Part shown: in pieces, positions 30,307 to 40,714 of the stretch
Numbering within the stretch: position 1 is the stretch's first letter
Layout of the letters: each line of letters begins with the position of its first letter
Origin: Budvicia diplopodorum
GTDB lineage: Bacteria > Pseudomonadota > Gammaproteobacteria > Enterobacterales > Enterobacteriaceae
Direction: 5' to 3'
Length of the DNA: 64,000 nt
Assembly (NCBI RefSeq): GCF_009800925.1
Contig: NZ_WOYF01000018.1
Span: 1 to 64,000 of the forward strand
Position numbers and translations under genes: made by a program
The notes under the pieces: generated by a model
Told to the model about the DNA's origin: nothing
The model's database searches: none
The model's input: only the letters and a program-made list of their open reading frames with translations

Positions 30307-31068
30307 TCATTCCGGCCTAGTGGAACACACCGAACAGGCGGGGTCTTTCATCAGCTTCATTTCCCGAAACTGCATGGTCATGGCGTCAATCATCAATAAC
30401 CGGCCGGTCAACGGCGTGCCGAAGCGGGTGAGAACCTTAATGGCTTCCATCGCCTGCATGGCGCCAACCATACCCACCAGCGGTGACATAACCCCGGCCT
30501 CAACGCAGGTCAGGGCGTTAGCGCCAAACAGACGGCTTAGGCAGCGGTAGCAGGGTTCATCCTGCTGATAGGTAAAGACGCTAACCTGTCCTTCCATGCG
30601 AATTGCCGCGCCGGAAATCAGCGGCTTGCATAAGCCATGACACTGCTGATTGAGCCGATTACGAATATCCACGTTGTCGGTGCAGTCCAGCACGATATCG
30701 ACCCGTGCAATTAGTTCAGCCAGTTGCCGATCGTCCAGCGCCGCATTCACGGTATGCAAGGTGACGTTGGGGTTAATCTGTGTCAACGAGAGGCGGGCCG
30801 ATTCAACCTTCGCCATTCCGATTCGGTCGTCGCGGTGCAGGATTTGGCGTTGGAGATTAGACAAGGAAACGGTATCGAAATCCAACAGGGTTAGAGAACC
30901 GATACCGGCTGCCGCCAGATACTGCGCTGCCGGGCAGCCTAAACCGCCTAAACCAACGATCAGCGCCGATGAGGCCCGCAGCTTTTCCTGGCCGTCAAAG
31001 TCAAACCCGCGCAGAATAATCTGGCGGTTATAGCGCAACGTTTCGCTATCGGTGAGTTCAGGCAGCAT
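30307..31068 (-). CDS. moeB: Molybdopterin-synthase adenylyltransferase
   Basis: MoeB activates the C-terminal glycine of MoaD by adenylation during molybdenum-cofactor synthesis. The 253-residue protein has the nucleotide motif GLGGLG (39-44), the adenylation residues of the RYNRQIILRGFDFDGQEKL region, DCTDNVDIRNRLNQ, and two CxxC pairs (CYRC and CSVC) that bind zinc. The length equals E. coli MoeB (249) within a few residues. It starts three bases after the moeA stop, the conserved moeA-moeB operon. Confidence 0.96.
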   Translation of the reverse strand: MLPELTDSETLRYNRQIILRGFDFDGQEKLRASSALIVGLGGLGCPAAQYLAAAGIGSLTLLDFDTVSLSNLQRQILHRDDRIGMAKVESARLSLTQINPNVTLHTVNAALDDRQLAELIARVDIVLDCTDNVDIRNRLNQQCHGLCKPLISGAAIRMEGQVSVFTYQQDEPCYRCLSRLFGANALTCVEAGVMSPLVGMVGAMQAMEAIKVLTRFGTPLTGRLLMIDAMTMQFREMKLMKDPACSVCSTRPE

Positions 31069-31071
31069 CGG

Positions 31072-32313
31072 TTAGCTCTCCAACAGCGAATTAAACGGCT
31101 CTACGGTAACCCATTCACCGGCAGCAACCGCCGCGCGATCCTGTTCTAACACAATAAAGCAGTTAGCTTGACTGAACGAGCTGAATACGTGAGAACCCTG
31201 ATGGCCGGTGGTTCTGACCTCCAGCTCACCCTGTGAATTGGTCGACAGAATGCCACGCTGGAAATCTAAACGGCCCGGCGTTTTTTTCAGACTGCTGGTG
31301 GTTTTCACCCTTTGCTGACGCGGCTTTTGCCACTGGCTATAGCCGCTGAGCTTGGCGATTAACGGCTGAACTAACTGATAGAAGGTCAGGGCGGCAGACA
31401 CCGGATTTCCCGGTAAACCGCAGAACCACGACTGGCTCAGCCTGCCGAAGGCAAACGGCTTGCCCGGCTTAATCGCCAGCTTCCAGAAGCTGATTTGGCC
31501 CTGATTATCTAAAATTTGTTTGGTGTAGTCGGCTTCGCCGACCGAAACGCCGCCGCTGCTGATAACTAAGTCGGCCTGACGGTTTGCGCTGTCAAAGGCG
31601 TCTCTGATAGCGGTTTCGTCGTCGCGGATGATACCCAGATCGATAACCTCACAGCCCATCTGTTCTAGCATTAGCCGCACCGTAAAGCGGTTGGTATCAT
31701 AAATTTGCCCGTCCTGAAGCGGCTGGCCGATCGGTTGAAGCTCATCTCCGGTAGAGAATAAAGCGACTTTTAAACGGCGGTAAACGCTAACCTGACTGAC
31801 GCCCAGCGAAGCCAGCAACGGCAGCTGCGCAGCCCCAAGTCGCGAACCGGCTACCAGAACTTCCGCCCCTTGTTGAATGTCTTCACCGGCCAGCCGGATA
31901 TTTTGCCCGGCTTTTGGCCGATGGGTGAAACGAACGCCGTTATCTTGAACCTCGGCCTGTTCCTGCATAATCACCGCTTGCGCCCCGGCCGGGACCGGCG
32001 CGCCGGTCATGATGCGCAAGCAGGTTCCCACAGGCCATTCACCGTGAAACGGCTGCCCGGCAAAGGCTTTACCGGCAACCGCAAGCACCGCGGATTCAGT
32101 CACTTCGTTAACGCGCACCGCATAGCCGTCCATCGCCGAGTTAGCAAACGGCGGCACATCGAGCGGTGAGGTCACGGACTGAGCGGTAATGCGACCGGCG
32201 GCCTGCGCTAGGTCGATTTGTTCGGTTTGTGAAACCGTTTCTACCTGCGAGAGCATTTTATTCAGGGCTTGATCGAGAGTAAGAAGATTTGACGTGGTTG
32301 AACAGCAATCCAT
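31072..32313 (-). CDS. moeA: Molybdopterin molybdenumtransferase
   Basis: MoeA inserts molybdate into adenylated molybdopterin. The 413-residue protein (E. coli 411) carries [15 protein letters not shown] near the N-terminus, [18 protein letters not shown], the TGDEL and [14 protein letters not shown] segments of the MoCF-binding domain, KPGKPFAFG and GLPGNPVSA, and a C-terminal beta domain. It heads the moeA-moeB operon and is transcribed divergently from folE. Confidence 0.96.
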   Translation of the reverse strand: MDCCSTTSNLLTLDQALNKMLSQVETVSQTEQIDLAQAAGRITAQSVTSPLDVPPFANSAMDGYAVRVNEVTESAVLAVAGKAFAGQPFHGEWPVGTCLRIMTGAPVPAGAQAVIMQEQAEVQDNGVRFTHRPKAGQNIRLAGEDIQQGAEVLVAGSRLGAAQLPLLASLGVSQVSVYRRLKVALFSTGDELQPIGQPLQDGQIYDTNRFTVRLMLEQMGCEVIDLGIIRDDETAIRDAFDSANRQADLVISSGGVSVGEADYTKQILDNQGQISFWKLAIKPGKPFAFGRLSQSWFCGLPGNPVSAALTFYQLVQPLIAKLSGYSQWQKPRQQRVKTTSSLKKTPGRLDFQRGILSTNSQGELEVRTTGHQGSHVFSSFSQANCFIVLEQDRAAVAAGEWVTVEPFNSLLES

Positions 32314-32547
32314 CCGGCGGCTCCGTTAAAACCTGATTTGGTTTGAGCTGAAAGAAAATCATCGGTCTATTATGCCTGATAATGTCTGCCGGGTGAACGC
32401 TAAGGGGTTTGGATATGGCAGCATAAGATTCTTTTATTGACCGAATTTCTACAGATCGCTGGATAATCACGAGTGGCTAAATTACAGTGGATGGCTATAA
32501 GGTGTGATCCTTATCAAGAATATTGGAAAACGGTCTGGAGAGAGACG

Positions 32548-33219
32548 ATGTCATCGCTGAGTAAAGAAGCCATATTAGTTCATTCCGCCTTACAAGCCAG
32601 AGGGCTGGAAACGCCACTGCGCGGGGCGGTAATTGATTCCGATACGCGTAAACAGCGCATTCAAGAGCATATGACAGAGATTATGCAACTGTTGAACCTT
32701 GACCTGTCCGATGACAGTCTGGCTGAAACGCCAAAGCGTATTGCTAAAATGTATGTCGATGAAATTTTCTCCGGGCTGGATTATGCAAATTTTCCGAAAA
32801 TCACCCTGATTGAAAATAAAATGAAGGTGGATGAAATGGTGACCGTCAGGGATATCACGCTGACCAGTACCTGTGAACACCACTTTGTGACAATCGACGG
32901 TAAGGCCACGGTGGCCTATATTCCGAAAGAATCGGTCATTGGTTTATCTAAAATCAACCGCATCGTACAGTTCTTCTCCCAGCGCCCGCAGGTGCAAGAG
33001 CGTTTAACTCAGCAAATTTTGCTGGCTTTGCAAACGCTACTGGGTACCACCAACGTCGCGGTGTCTATTGATGCCATTCACTATTGCGTTAAGTCCCGTG
33101 GCGTTTGTGATGCCACCAGTTCGACCAGCACCACCTCGTTAGGCGGCCTGTTTAAAAGCAACCCAAGCACCCGCCAGGAGTTTCTGGCGTCGGTTCGCCA
33201 TACTACCCACCACCCCTGA
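32548..33219 (+). CDS. folE: GTP cyclohydrolase I
   Basis: FolE converts GTP to dihydroneopterin triphosphate, the first step of folate synthesis. I place the start at 32548 (223 residues, [20 protein letters not shown]). A GGAG lies seven bases upstream and the N-terminus then matches E. coli FolE (222 aa); the longer frame from 32473 adds unrelated residues. The zinc ligands C109, H112 and C180 are visible in STCEHHF and IHYC, along with [25 protein letters not shown]. yeiB follows after only five bases, as in E. coli. Confidence 0.97.
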   Translation: MSSLSKEAILVHSALQARGLETPLRGAVIDSDTRKQRIQEHMTEIMQLLNLDLSDDSLAETPKRIAKMYVDEIFSGLDYANFPKITLIENKMKVDEMVTVRDITLTSTCEHHFVTIDGKATVAYIPKESVIGLSKINRIVQFFSQRPQVQERLTQQILLALQTLLGTTNVAVSIDAIHYCVKSRGVCDATSSTSTTSLGGLFKSNPSTRQEFLASVRHTTHHP

Positions 33220-33224
33220 TTTCA

Positions 33225-34415
33225 ATGCAGCCACGTTTAGCTGAATCTGCGCCGGGAACCGAACCGCTGAACGGTTGTTCCCGGCGTATTTCATTATTAG
33301 ACAGCGTGCGGGGCCTGTCTCTGTTAGGCATTTTACTGCTCAATATTAGCGGTTTTGGTCTGCCGAGCGCGGCCTATCTTAATCCTGCCTATGCCGGGCC
33401 GCCGCCGTTAATCGATGGCGTGGTCTGGACGCTGCTCGACGTGTTCGCCCAAGGCGTTTTTTTGTCGATGTTTGCCATTCTGTTCGGTGGTGCACTACGG
33501 CTGCTACAGTCACGGGGCCGTAGCTGGAACGTTCAACGACTGTTTTGGCTCGGCGTGCTGGGCGTTATTCATAGCGTATTGCTCTGGGACGGCGATATTT
33601 TGCTGTCGTACAGTATTGCCGGTCTGGCGGCGGTGATACTGATTCACGGTGCGTCATCGGGTGAAAATCTGATGCGCACCGGTGGGCTGTTATATCTGAT
33701 TGGCCTTGGCGTTCTTGTGTGGCTGGGCTCATTGAGTAGCGCTCAAACCAATAGCGGATGGGTACCCAGTTTCAGCGAGTTACAGGCAGAAGCCGGGTGG
33801 AAACTGGTCGGTGGAATGGCGGCGTGGTCAGTGCGTTTTGACACCATGCTGATGTCCCAGATGTCGATGATAATCCAATACGGCTGGGAGCTGGTTGGCT
33901 CCATGCTTATCGGTTCTGCGTTAATGCGCAGCGGCTGGTTAAAGGGGCAGGGAGAACCACAGGCCTATCGCCGTCAGGGGTGGATGCTATTTGGCGCATC
34001 GCTGGCAATCGGTGTTCCCGTTGTCGGGTTAAATTGGTGGACCGGCTGGGACTATACGTGGGGGAGCTACTACTTACAGGCTCCGAAAGACCTGTCTGCC
34101 AGCCTACAGGGGCTGGGATATATCGCGTTATGGTACGGCTACGGTTGCCGTATTCAATCTAGCCGGATAGCCGGATATTTGGCTAAGGTAGGGCGCATGA
34201 CGCTGAGCAATTATCTGTTGCAGACGCTGATTTGTACTACGCTATTTTATCGATTGGGCTGGTATCAGCAGCTTGACCGGCTCTCTTTGCTGGCATTAGT
34301 GCCGGTTATCTGGTGCGTCAATATCCTGTTTTCCGTTGTGTGGCTACGCCGGTTTAATAGCGGACCGGTAGAGTGGCTGTGGCGCAGGCTGTCTGGCAAG
34401 CCGCCGACCGGTTAA
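33225..34415 (+). CDS. yeiB: DUF418 inner-membrane protein YeiB
   Basis: A 396-residue polytopic membrane protein (E. coli YeiB 385). It has the family start RISLLDSVRGLSLLGILLLNI, then LFAILFGGALRLLQSRG-type and LLSYSIAGL segments, and the C-terminal DUF418 domain with GRMTLSNYLLQTLICTTLFY and a FNSGPVEWLWRR end. About ten hydrophobic segments are visible. The family is related to acyltransferase-3-like membrane proteins, and its function is not known. The folE-yeiB gene pair is conserved in enterobacteria. Confidence 0.93.
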   Translation: MQPRLAESAPGTEPLNGCSRRISLLDSVRGLSLLGILLLNISGFGLPSAAYLNPAYAGPPPLIDGVVWTLLDVFAQGVFLSMFAILFGGALRLLQSRGRSWNVQRLFWLGVLGVIHSVLLWDGDILLSYSIAGLAAVILIHGASSGENLMRTGGLLYLIGLGVLVWLGSLSSAQTNSGWVPSFSELQAEAGWKLVGGMAAWSVRFDTMLMSQMSMIIQYGWELVGSMLIGSALMRSGWLKGQGEPQAYRRQGWMLFGASLAIGVPVVGLNWWTGWDYTWGSYYLQAPKDLSASLQGLGYIALWYGYGCRIQSSRIAGYLAKVGRMTLSNYLLQTLICTTLFYRLGWYQQLDRLSLLALVPVIWCVNILFSVVWLRRFNSGPVEWLWRRLSGKPPTG

Positions 34416-34431
34416 TCAACTTACTGGCCCA

Positions 34432-35211
<780 letters not shown>

Positions 35212-35369
35212 TCATAGTTGGATTACAGTTGGATCATGGTCGAATGCCAATCGAGTATTTGAGCCTGACCAGAAGGTTTAAGGCTACTTGACCCGAGGCG
35301 TGAACACAAGGTGGTATTGAGTAAAAAAAGAGATAACGCGCGGAAAAATGGTCAGATTTGGTGAGAAAT

Positions 35370-35397
35370 CCAGCACCGGCCGTTGGACCGGCGCTGG
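35370..35397 (-). terminator. Hairpin downstream of maeA
   Basis: Stem CCAGC-CCGG/CCGG-GCTGG with one A-C mismatch, 20 bases past the maeA stop. No long U-run follows, so the call is moderate. Confidence 0.45.
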
Positions 35398-35417
35398 ATA
35401 AAAGCCACGGGATGAAA

Positions 35418-37115
35418 TCAGAACGACGTGCGCTTGTAGCGACGGTATTCCGGATTCCAGAAGTTATCTTCAATCGCGTGAAGCAGGGCTTCGTCGGAGG
35501 TCAGTACCGCAACGGATTCAAGCTGTGCCGTTTTGGCGACCTTCAGCGCAATGTAGCGTGACACTTCCTGAATGTCGTCAATGGCCGGCAATAGCGCACC
35601 TTCACCGTGTTTAGCCAACGGCGAACAGTCGGCTAATGCGCGGCTGGCCGCCATCAGCATACCGTCAGTCACCCGGCTGGCTTTAGACGCCAAAACGCCA
35701 AGGCCAATGCCGGGAAAGATGTAGGAGTTATTACACTGGGCAATCGGGTAGACTTTGTCTTTATGCGTTACCGGCGCGAATGGGCTACCGGTAGCAACCA
35801 GCGCAGCGCCGTCGGTCCAGCAAATAATGTCTTCCGGGCGGCCTTCCACGCGAGAGGTCGGGTTCGACAGCGGCATGACGATCGGACGAGCGCAGTGACG
35901 GTGCATTTCACGAATAATTTCTTCGGTAAATAGCCCAGCCTGACCGGAAACGCCAATCATCACCGACGGCTTAGCGTTACGCACCACGTCTAGCAGCGAA
36001 ATGGCTTCGTTGTCACGCTTCCAGTGGCTGAGTGAATCGTGTTTTTGTACCAGCCTGGCCTGAAAATCCAGCAGGGTCGGCATTTGGTCGGTTAGCAGGC
36101 CAAAGCGGTCTACCATAAAGATACGGTCGCGGGCTTCGCGCTCGCTCAGGCCTTCGGTGATCATCTGCGCAATAATCTGTTCTGCAATGCCGCAGCCCGC
36201 CGATCCTGCGCCTAAAAAGACCACGGTTTGGTCTTTTAGCTGGCTCTTAGCGGCACGGCTGGCGGCAATCAGGCTGCCTAACGTCACGGCCGCCGTACCC
36301 TGAATATCATCATTAAAACAGCACAGCTCATCGCGATAGCGGTTAAGCAGCGGGGTGGCGTTCTTTTGCGCAAAGTCTTCAAACTGTAGCAATACGTTCG
36401 GCCAGCGGCGTTTTACCGCAGAGATAAAGGCATCAACAAATTCGTAGTATTCATCACCGGAAATACGCGGGTGGCGCCAACCCATATACAGCGGGTCGTT
36501 GAGGCATTGCTGATTGTTGGTTCCGACGTCCAAAACTACCGGCAGGGTATAGGCCGGGCTAATACCACCGCAGGCGCAGTATAAAGAGAGTTTACCGATG
36601 GGAATGCCCATACCGCCAATACCCTGATCGCCTAAGCCCAGAATACGTTCACCGTCGGTCACTACGATAACCTTTACGTTTTGCTTGGTGGCGTTTTGCA
36701 GCATGTCATCGATATTATCTTTGTTAGGGTAAGAGATGAACAGGCCACGGTGGCGGCGGTAGATATCAGAGAAGTGCTCACAGGCCTCACCCACGGTTGG
36801 GGTGTAAATCACCGGCATCATTTCGCTCATGTGACTGTCGATCAGGCGGTAGAACAGGGTTTCGTTCGTGTCTTGAATATTGCGCAGATAAATATGTTTA
36901 TCGATATCGGTCTTAAAGCCCTGAAACTGCCTATAGGCGCGCTCGGCCTGCTCTTCGATAGTTTCGATTGCTTCAGGCAACAGTCCGTCAAGGTTGAAAC
37001 TGCTACGCTCTTCTTGAGTAAACGCGCTGCCTTTATTCAGCAACGGCGTTTCAAGCAAAATGGGGCCAGCATAGGGAATATATAACGGACGTTTATGTTC
37101 TGGTTCCAGTTCCAT
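35418..37115 (-). CDS. maeA: NAD-dependent malic enzyme
   Basis: MaeA oxidatively decarboxylates malate to pyruvate with NAD. The 565-residue length equals that of E. coli MaeA (SfcA). Visible motifs are [18 protein letters not shown] at the start, [17 protein letters not shown], the substrate segment [25 protein letters not shown], the metal-binding FEDFAQKNA and [15 protein letters not shown], the Rossmann motif [15 protein letters not shown], and [15 protein letters not shown]. It stands alone, downstream of no cotranscribed gene. Confidence 0.96.
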   Translation of the reverse strand: MELEPEHKRPLYIPYAGPILLETPLLNKGSAFTQEERSSFNLDGLLPEAIETIEEQAERAYRQFQGFKTDIDKHIYLRNIQDTNETLFYRLIDSHMSEMMPVIYTPTVGEACEHFSDIYRRHRGLFISYPNKDNIDDMLQNATKQNVKVIVVTDGERILGLGDQGIGGMGIPIGKLSLYCACGGISPAYTLPVVLDVGTNNQQCLNDPLYMGWRHPRISGDEYYEFVDAFISAVKRRWPNVLLQFEDFAQKNATPLLNRYRDELCCFNDDIQGTAAVTLGSLIAASRAAKSQLKDQTVVFLGAGSAGCGIAEQIIAQMITEGLSEREARDRIFMVDRFGLLTDQMPTLLDFQARLVQKHDSLSHWKRDNEAISLLDVVRNAKPSVMIGVSGQAGLFTEEIIREMHRHCARPIVMPLSNPTSRVEGRPEDIICWTDGAALVATGSPFAPVTHKDKVYPIAQCNNSYIFPGIGLGVLASKASRVTDGMLMAASRALADCSPLAKHGEGALLPAIDDIQEVSRYIALKVAKTAQLESVAVLTSDEALLHAIEDNFWNPEYRRYKRTSF

Positions 37116-37389
37116 TAAATTGACTCTTTAATTAGATTAAAAAACAACAGGGCGGTCGATTTTAAGAAACCCAGCTAAAATGTACAATCAATGTTACTGA
37201 TTTATGTATATTTGGTTGAAGATTGCGATCCCAGCGGCATTATTTCATCGATCGGCGGCAATCAAAGCTCACTCTTATAGGATAATTCAAAATGACTTTT
37301 TTGTTTGGCGGGGTTGTAAGGGAATGCAAATAAAGAAAGATAATAACAACTAAGCGGCGAGCAACGCCGCTATCGGTTTAATCATCTGG

Positions 37390-38076
37390 TTAGCTAAATA
37401 GTCGTAACAGCAGCGGGAAAACAAACGGGGCGGCCAGCGAAGTGATAATTCCGCAAATAACCAGCGCCAGCGAGCTATAGGCTCCTTCCTGATAATCCTG
37501 CTCGGCGCAGCGGGCGGTGCCCAGGGCGTGAGCCGTTGAGCCAATGGATAACCCTCTGGCCGCCGGGGTAGTGATTTTTAACAGATTAAGAATTGGGTAC
37601 CCAAATACCGCACCAAACACCCCAACAAACATCACGCAGATGGCACTGATAGCGGGAACGCCGTGAAGAGATCCCGACACCGCCATGGCTATCGGCGTGG
37701 TGACGGATTTCGGCAATACCGAAGCGGCTATTTCCGGCGATGCGCCTAATAGCAGCGCGATGCCGGTACCGCTGACCATCGCCGACAGGCTACCAATCAG
37801 GCAGATAGTAATGATGGATTTCCAGCGGGCGCGGATTTGATGCAGCTGCTCATACAGCGGGAAGGCCAACGCAACAACCGCAGGCTGTAGCAGCTCGTTA
37901 AGCAGCTGGCTGCCCTGTAGGTAGCTTTCATAGCTGGTATTGGTCAGCAGCAGGATAGGCACAATAATAAACAGCGAAATCAGCAGCGGATTTAACAGCG
38001 GCATTTTCAATTTTATGGTCAGCAGACGGGCGCTATAAAACACCACCAGCGTTAACGGAATGGCCCACCAAATCAT
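37390..38076 (-). CDS. yohK: LrgB/CidB-family membrane protein YohK
   Basis: A 228-residue polytopic membrane protein (E. coli YohK 231). The LrgB-family core is present: FPLYEQLHQIRARWKSI, LPKSVTTPIAMAVSGSLHGVPAISA, and GLSIGSTAHALGTARCAEQ with the conserved HALGTA. These proteins pair with small holin-like LrgA proteins. A role in murein hydrolase export or in transport of small metabolites has been proposed for the family. The start codon overlaps the yohJ stop by four bases. Confidence 0.94.
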   Translation of the reverse strand: MIWWAIPLTLVVFYSARLLTIKLKMPLLNPLLISLFIIVPILLLTNTSYESYLQGSQLLNELLQPAVVALAFPLYEQLHQIRARWKSIITICLIGSLSAMVSGTGIALLLGASPEIAASVLPKSVTTPIAMAVSGSLHGVPAISAICVMFVGVFGAVFGYPILNLLKITTPAARGLSIGSTAHALGTARCAEQDYQEGAYSSLALVICGIITSLAAPFVFPLLLRLFS

Positions 38077-38468
38077 GATGGTTCCTTATCAGCTTTCGCA
38101 TTTCTCACGCCGTGTACATAGTGTGATGAAAAGCCGACGATCAGCATCGTTACCAGACTACTCACCAGACAAGAGACCACCAATGGCCCGAACTGGCTAA
38201 TCAACAGTGGGTAGTAATTCATAATTCCCACGCTGATAGGTATAAACAGCAGAGCCATATGGCGGGTAAATAGGCGGCAGCCGGGTTTGACCCAGTCCGA
38301 CGGTAAAATTTGAGAAGAGAGCAGGGCAAATAGCACCATCATGCCGATAATACTGCCGGGAATAGATAGCGGAATAATGGCCGAAATGGCATTGCCAATC
38401 AGCAAACATAGGTAGATCAGGATAAAGGCCCGGAGGTATTGCCAGCAGAGTCTTAGGAACGAACGCAT
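38073..38468 (-). CDS. yohJ: LrgA/CidA-family holin-like protein YohJ
   Basis: A 131-residue protein with four hydrophobic segments and the family motif ISAIIPLSIPGSIIGMMVLF, then CRLFTRHMALLFIPISVGIMNYYPLL. The length matches E. coli YohJ (132). It is translationally coupled to yohK by a four-base overlap. The unit faces away from the polyamine-importer gene across a 470-base spacer. Confidence 0.94.
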   Translation of the reverse strand: MRSFLRLCWQYLRAFILIYLCLLIGNAISAIIPLSIPGSIIGMMVLFALLSSQILPSDWVKPGCRLFTRHMALLFIPISVGIMNYYPLLISQFGPLVVSCLVSSLVTMLIVGFSSHYVHGVRNAKADKEPS

Positions 38469-38936
38469 GAAATGGTCCCCTGCATTAACGCGTATTCATC
38501 ATACGATTAAGGTTATAAGTGTGCTATGGGTCACACAATAAGACCGATGGAATATGATTACAAATCATTTCTTAAAATTGCCCGACAATCGCCCCGATAC
38601 GCCGGTGGAAGGTAAGAGAAAAACCGGCGAGTAGCCTGATTATTGCTGATTCTCATTGCTTGTTTATAAAAGCGTTTTTTAAGCTACTGCGTTAGCCATT
38701 TAGAATATTTTTTTAGCACTATTGGCAAGCCGATTCTTGTGGTGCAAAATGGCCAAAAAATGAATAACTAGCGTAAAAATGCGTCGGTTGTTCTTTTAGC
38801 TTTGATCGTATGAAAGTTATTATAAATCAGAATAATATGATTTATAAATCGATTATTCTGAACTGAATAAATATTCTCTACGATTGACTAACCTCTATCC
38901 GTTAACGCAGGTTAACGTTTTCATAAGGAACGATCG
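38469..38936. other. Divergent intergenic region between yohJ and the permease leader
   Basis: 468 bases, AT-rich from about 38680 to 38880. It must contain both divergent promoters. I saw no ORF with a ribosome binding site before 38937 and could not fix a promoter by eye. Confidence 0.5.
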
Positions 38937-39146
38937 ATGGCAACTTCCGTACTCAAACCGCCGCTCTGCGTCGGCAATCAATACCGTCGCAGCGACTATG
39001 GTGCCAAAATCTCGCTTTGCGAGAGCCGATGTTACCCCTTCCTTTATTCCAGCCGCCCGTTTGATTATTCCCCCGCGGCCTCTCTGCTTGCTGTTGTATC
39101 GAGTCAAAAAGTCGAGAGTTTGGGGGAATATCGCTATGACGACTAG
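38937..39146 (+). CDS. Upstream ORF overlapping the permease start, possible leader peptide
   Basis: This 69-codon frame begins at an ATG with AAGGA six bases upstream, a better ribosome binding site than many genes nearby. Its stop lies 11 bases inside the downstream permease gene, so ribosomes finishing it would reach the permease start. The peptide ([20 protein letters not shown]...) contains KPP, paired arginines and several Cys/Tyr residues, with no similarity that I recognise. A 6-bp hairpin, TCTCGC/GCGAGA (39010-39024), lies inside. A regulatory uORF sensing polyamine or amino-acid supply is inference, by analogy with the speFL leader. It could also be a chance ORF, since the minus strand is open here as well. 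Confidence 0.4.
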   Translation: MATSVLKPPLCVGNQYRRSDYGAKISLCESRCYPFLYSSRPFDYSPAASLLAVVSSQKVESLGEYRYDD

Positions 39147-40560
39147 CCAAACGACTTCTTCCATTTCTTCAAATCGAGTTCAGCTCAAGCGTTCACTGAA
39201 ACTGTGGCAAATTGTCGTTATCGGTCTGGCCTATTTAACGCCAATGACGGTATTTGACTCTTTCGTTATTGTTTCCGGTAAAACCGAAGGGCACGTTCCC
39301 AGCGCGTATATTCTGGCATTAATCGCGGTTCTGTTTACGGCGCTAAGCTACGGTAAGCTGGTGCGTCAGTTCCCTGAAGCCGGTTCGGCCTACACCTATG
39401 CGCAAAAAGCGATAAATCCCCACGTTGGATTTATGGTGGGCTGGCTGTCGCTGATGGATTACATGTTCCTGCCAATGATTAATACGCTGTTGGCGAAAAT
39501 CTATTTAATGGCTATGTTTCCCTCCGTCGACCCTTGGGTTTGGGTGGTGGGCTTTGTGGCCGTGATGACCGTTATTAATTTGAGAAGCGTTAACTGGGTC
39601 GCTAATTTGAATATGGTGCTGGTGTTTATTCAGATAGCGATTCTGGTGGTGTTTATCTATTTAGTGTGGCACGGGCTGAGCCAAGGCCCTGAAGGCATTC
39701 AGCGCGATATGGCGAGGCCGTTTTTCTCCGACGAGGCGAAAGTGGTGCCGATTATTGCCGGAGCAACGGTGCTGTGCTTTTCGTTTCTCGGGTTTGATGC
39801 GGTAAGTACGCTGTCGGAAGAGACGCCGGATCCGAAAAAGACCATCCCCAAGGCGATCTTTTTAACCGCATTTTACGGCGGCATTATTTTTGTATCGGTG
39901 TCGTTTTTTATTCAGCTGTTCTTTCCCGATCTTTCGCTGCTAAACGATCCGGATAACGCGTTACCCGACATTGCGTTATACGTTGGCGGTAAGTTCTTTC
40001 AGGTGATTTTGCTTTGCTGCACCGTGGTCGGCGCTTTGGCTTCCGGTCTGGCATCTCAGGCCAGTATTGCCCGGCTGTTATACGTAATGGGGCGGGATAA
40101 CGTGTTTCCTGAACGGGTTTTTGGCTATATTCACCCACAGTGGAAGACGCCGGTAACCAATATTTTTCTGGTGGGCGTGGTGGCGCTAACGGCGATCGTG
40201 TTGGATTTAGAAAGCGCTATTTCGCTGATTAACTTTGGTGCGCTGGTGGCGTTTAGCTTTGTGAATATTTCGGTGTTTTGGTTTTTCTTCGTCCGTCAGG
40301 GGCGTAATAAAACGGCCAAAGAGATTATTGGCTTTCTGGTATTACCGCTGATTGGCGCGGCGATGATTGTGGTGCTGTGGCTGAACTTGGAAGTGGACTC
40401 GCTACGCCTTGGCTTGATTTGGGGCGCGCTGGGCTTTTTGTATCTGATTTATCTGACCAGAGGCTTCAGGCAGCCGGTACCAACGCTAGGGATGAACCGT
40501 AAGAAGGTGATTCCCGTTGTGGTAGCGGATGGGGCGGGGGTTGCTGAGGCTGAGTCGTAG
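39136..40560 (+). CDS. Putrescine importer, APC family (PuuP/PlaP-like)
   Basis: I start the gene at 39136 (474 residues, [12 protein letters not shown]), where GGGGG lies six bases upstream and the N-terminus fits PuuP/PlaP; an upstream extension to 38884 is open but implausible. Twelve hydrophobic segments are present. Family segments are [69 protein letters not shown] and [19 protein letters not shown]. The sequence reads closer to PuuP. The position next to sbcB, with his and yeeZ nearby, corresponds to plaP (yeeF) in E. coli, so I leave the symbol open. Substrate is predicted to be putrescine imported by proton symport. Confidence 0.88.
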   Translation: MTTSQTTSSISSNRVQLKRSLKLWQIVVIGLAYLTPMTVFDSFVIVSGKTEGHVPSAYILALIAVLFTALSYGKLVRQFPEAGSAYTYAQKAINPHVGFMVGWLSLMDYMFLPMINTLLAKIYLMAMFPSVDPWVWVVGFVAVMTVINLRSVNWVANLNMVLVFIQIAILVVFIYLVWHGLSQGPEGIQRDMARPFFSDEAKVVPIIAGATVLCFSFLGFDAVSTLSEETPDPKKTIPKAIFLTAFYGGIIFVSVSFFIQLFFPDLSLLNDPDNALPDIALYVGGKFFQVILLCCTVVGALASGLASQASIARLLYVMGRDNVFPERVFGYIHPQWKTPVTNIFLVGVVALTAIVLDLESAISLINFGALVAFSFVNISVFWFFFVRQGRNKTAKEIIGFLVLPLIGAAMIVVLWLNLEVDSLRLGLIWGALGFLYLIYLTRGFRQPVPTLGMNRKKVIPVVVADGAGVAEAES

Positions 40561-40561
40561 T

Positions 40562-40589
40562 CGTCATCCCGGTGAAAACCGGGATGACG
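40562..40589 (+). repeat. GTCATCCCGG palindrome after the permease gene
   Basis: A perfect 11-bp stem, CGTCATCCCGG/CCGGGATGACG, with a TGAAAA loop, starting two bases after the stop codon. This REP-like palindrome family is widespread in proteobacteria. A degenerate half-copy lies at 58768-58796. Here it may act as an mRNA-stabilising or termination hairpin; no U-run follows. Confidence 0.75.
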
Positions 40590-40668
40590 ACATGGTGGGC
40601 TAGTTTATGACTAGATAGTCGCTGATAACGACATGGGGGCGGTTACCTTATGACTAGAGAGTTGCGGC
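40587..40668 (+). repeat. Imperfect 41-bp tandem duplication
   Basis: Two units (40587-40627 and 40628-40668) share ACGACATGG.GG and TTATGACTAGA.AGT.G at the same spacing. They lie between the palindrome after the permease and the sbcB stop. No coding role is apparent. Confidence 0.5.
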
Positions 40669-40714
40669 CGACTTACCCTGCAACGACAGCGTCAGCTTCT
40701 ATTAGCTAGCGCAC

